This document shows positions 5,281 to 5,621 of a DNA stretch of 5,621 nucleotides, in pieces. Both the position numbers and the translations under genes were made by a program. This DNA is from Rubrobacteraceae bacterium (GTDB taxonomy: Bacteria; Actinomycetota; Rubrobacteria; Rubrobacterales; Rubrobacteraceae), in contig JAUJMB010000106.1 of NCBI GenBank assembly GCA_030447045.1, forward strand, positions 1 to 5,621. The letters are read 5' to 3'. Numbering within the stretch: the stretch's first letter is position 1; the number at the start of each line of letters is the position of its first letter. The notes beneath the pieces were generated by a model. It was not told the DNA's origin. It saw nothing but the letters and a program-made list of their open reading frames with translations, and searched no databases.

Positions 5281-5621
5281 TTGGGGGCTAAAGCCGCTAC
5301 CAAGCATTCCGGCAGCACGTACGATGCAAGTTCGATCCAGGTCCTCGAGGGGCTCGAGGCCGTCAAGCGTCGCCCGGGCATGTACATCGGGTCGACGGGC
5401 CCGCGGGGTCTTCACCACCTCGTGTGGGAGATCGTGGACAACTCCATCGACGAGGCGCTGGCCGGTCACTGCTCGGAGATCCTCATAACCGTCCACCCGG
5501 ACAACTCCGTCTCCGTCTCGGACGACGGCCGCGGGCTGCCCGTCGGCACCATGCAGAAGTACGGCAAGTCCGCCGCCGAGGTCATCATGACCACGCTGCA
5601 CGCCGGCGGCAAGTTCGACGG
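5281..5621 (+). CDS. gyrB: DNA gyrase subunit B, N-terminal part (runs off the window)
   Basis: GyrB is the ATPase subunit of gyrase, which introduces negative supercoils ahead of and behind forks. Only the first 113 codons are present, covering the start of the GHKL ATPase domain. After a ~18-residue variable N-terminus come [20 protein letters not shown] (21-40), the N-box [13 protein letters not shown] (E50, N54), [10 protein letters not shown] (80-89, D81 being the adenine-contacting Asp) and the ATP-lid segment [16 protein letters not shown] (98-113). These match GyrB closely; ParE is the alternative, but position after recF favours GyrB. An in-frame ATG at 5260 is followed at once by a stop, so the TTG at 5281, with its strong Shine-Dalgarno sequence, is the first usable start. 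The gene is cut by the right edge, not broken. Confidence 0.96.
   Translation, partial: MGAKAATKHSGSTYDASSIQVLEGLEAVKRRPGMYIGSTGPRGLHHLVWEIVDNSIDEALAGHCSEILITVHPDNSVSVSDDGRGLPVGTMQKYGKSAAEVIMTTLHAGGKFD

Noticed and set aside
5265..5291. A short leader reading frame (eight codons) overlapping the gyrB start
   Set aside because: It has only a weak upstream ribosome binding signal, and its bases are explained by the gyrB Shine-Dalgarno sequence; kept only as a remote possibility.

Overview
This is the chromosomal replication-origin locus of a GC-rich bacterium. The order is regulator-like gene, dnaA, oriC, dnaN, S4-domain gene (yaaA), recF, gyrB, with all genes on the + strand. The most likely source is a deep-branching actinobacterium of the Rubrobacter type. 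The grounds are high GC, a compact Bacillus-like DnaA (445 aa), an S4/YaaA gene between dnaN and recF, no DciA-like gene between recF and gyrB, and the unusual combination of high GC with many ATA (Ile) and AGG (Arg) codons. The lineage is an inference from layout and codon habit, not a database match.

Left part (about 1-821): a 261-residue protein with an N-terminal GHKL-type ATP-binding domain and a C-terminal winged-helix DNA-binding domain. It ends only 3 bp before the GTG start of dnaA. dnaA therefore has no intergenic promoter region of its own here and is probably co-transcribed with, and perhaps controlled alongside, this regulator. dnaA (822-2159) has all the expected DnaA motifs.

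Centre (2160-2656): a 497-bp non-coding stretch that is oriC. It holds ten perfect TTATCCACA/TGTGGATAA boxes, six one-mismatch boxes and four weaker ones. One block of boxes points one way (2379-2462) and a facing block points the other (2471-2585). At the dnaN end there are two abutting boxes, a GGCC spacer, five TTA triplets that fit the DnaA-trio rule, and then an AT-rich unwinding region. This matches the order of the Bacillus basal origin unwinding system. A second, mirrored run of triplets lies just before the dnaN ribosome binding site, and the two runs can pair as a long imperfect hairpin.

Right part (2657-5621): dnaN (sliding clamp), yaaA (starts directly after the dnaN stop) and recF (overlaps yaaA by 4 bp) form a tightly packed operon. 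A 129-bp gap then carries a clear promoter with extended -10 for gyrB. An inverted repeat overlaps its -35, and a small hairpin can enclose the gyrB ribosome binding site. gyrB runs off the right edge. Together the genes cover initiation (DnaA, oriC), processivity (DnaN), gap repair at forks (RecF) and supercoil control (GyrB). The least familiar element is the ATPase/winged-helix gene in front of dnaA.
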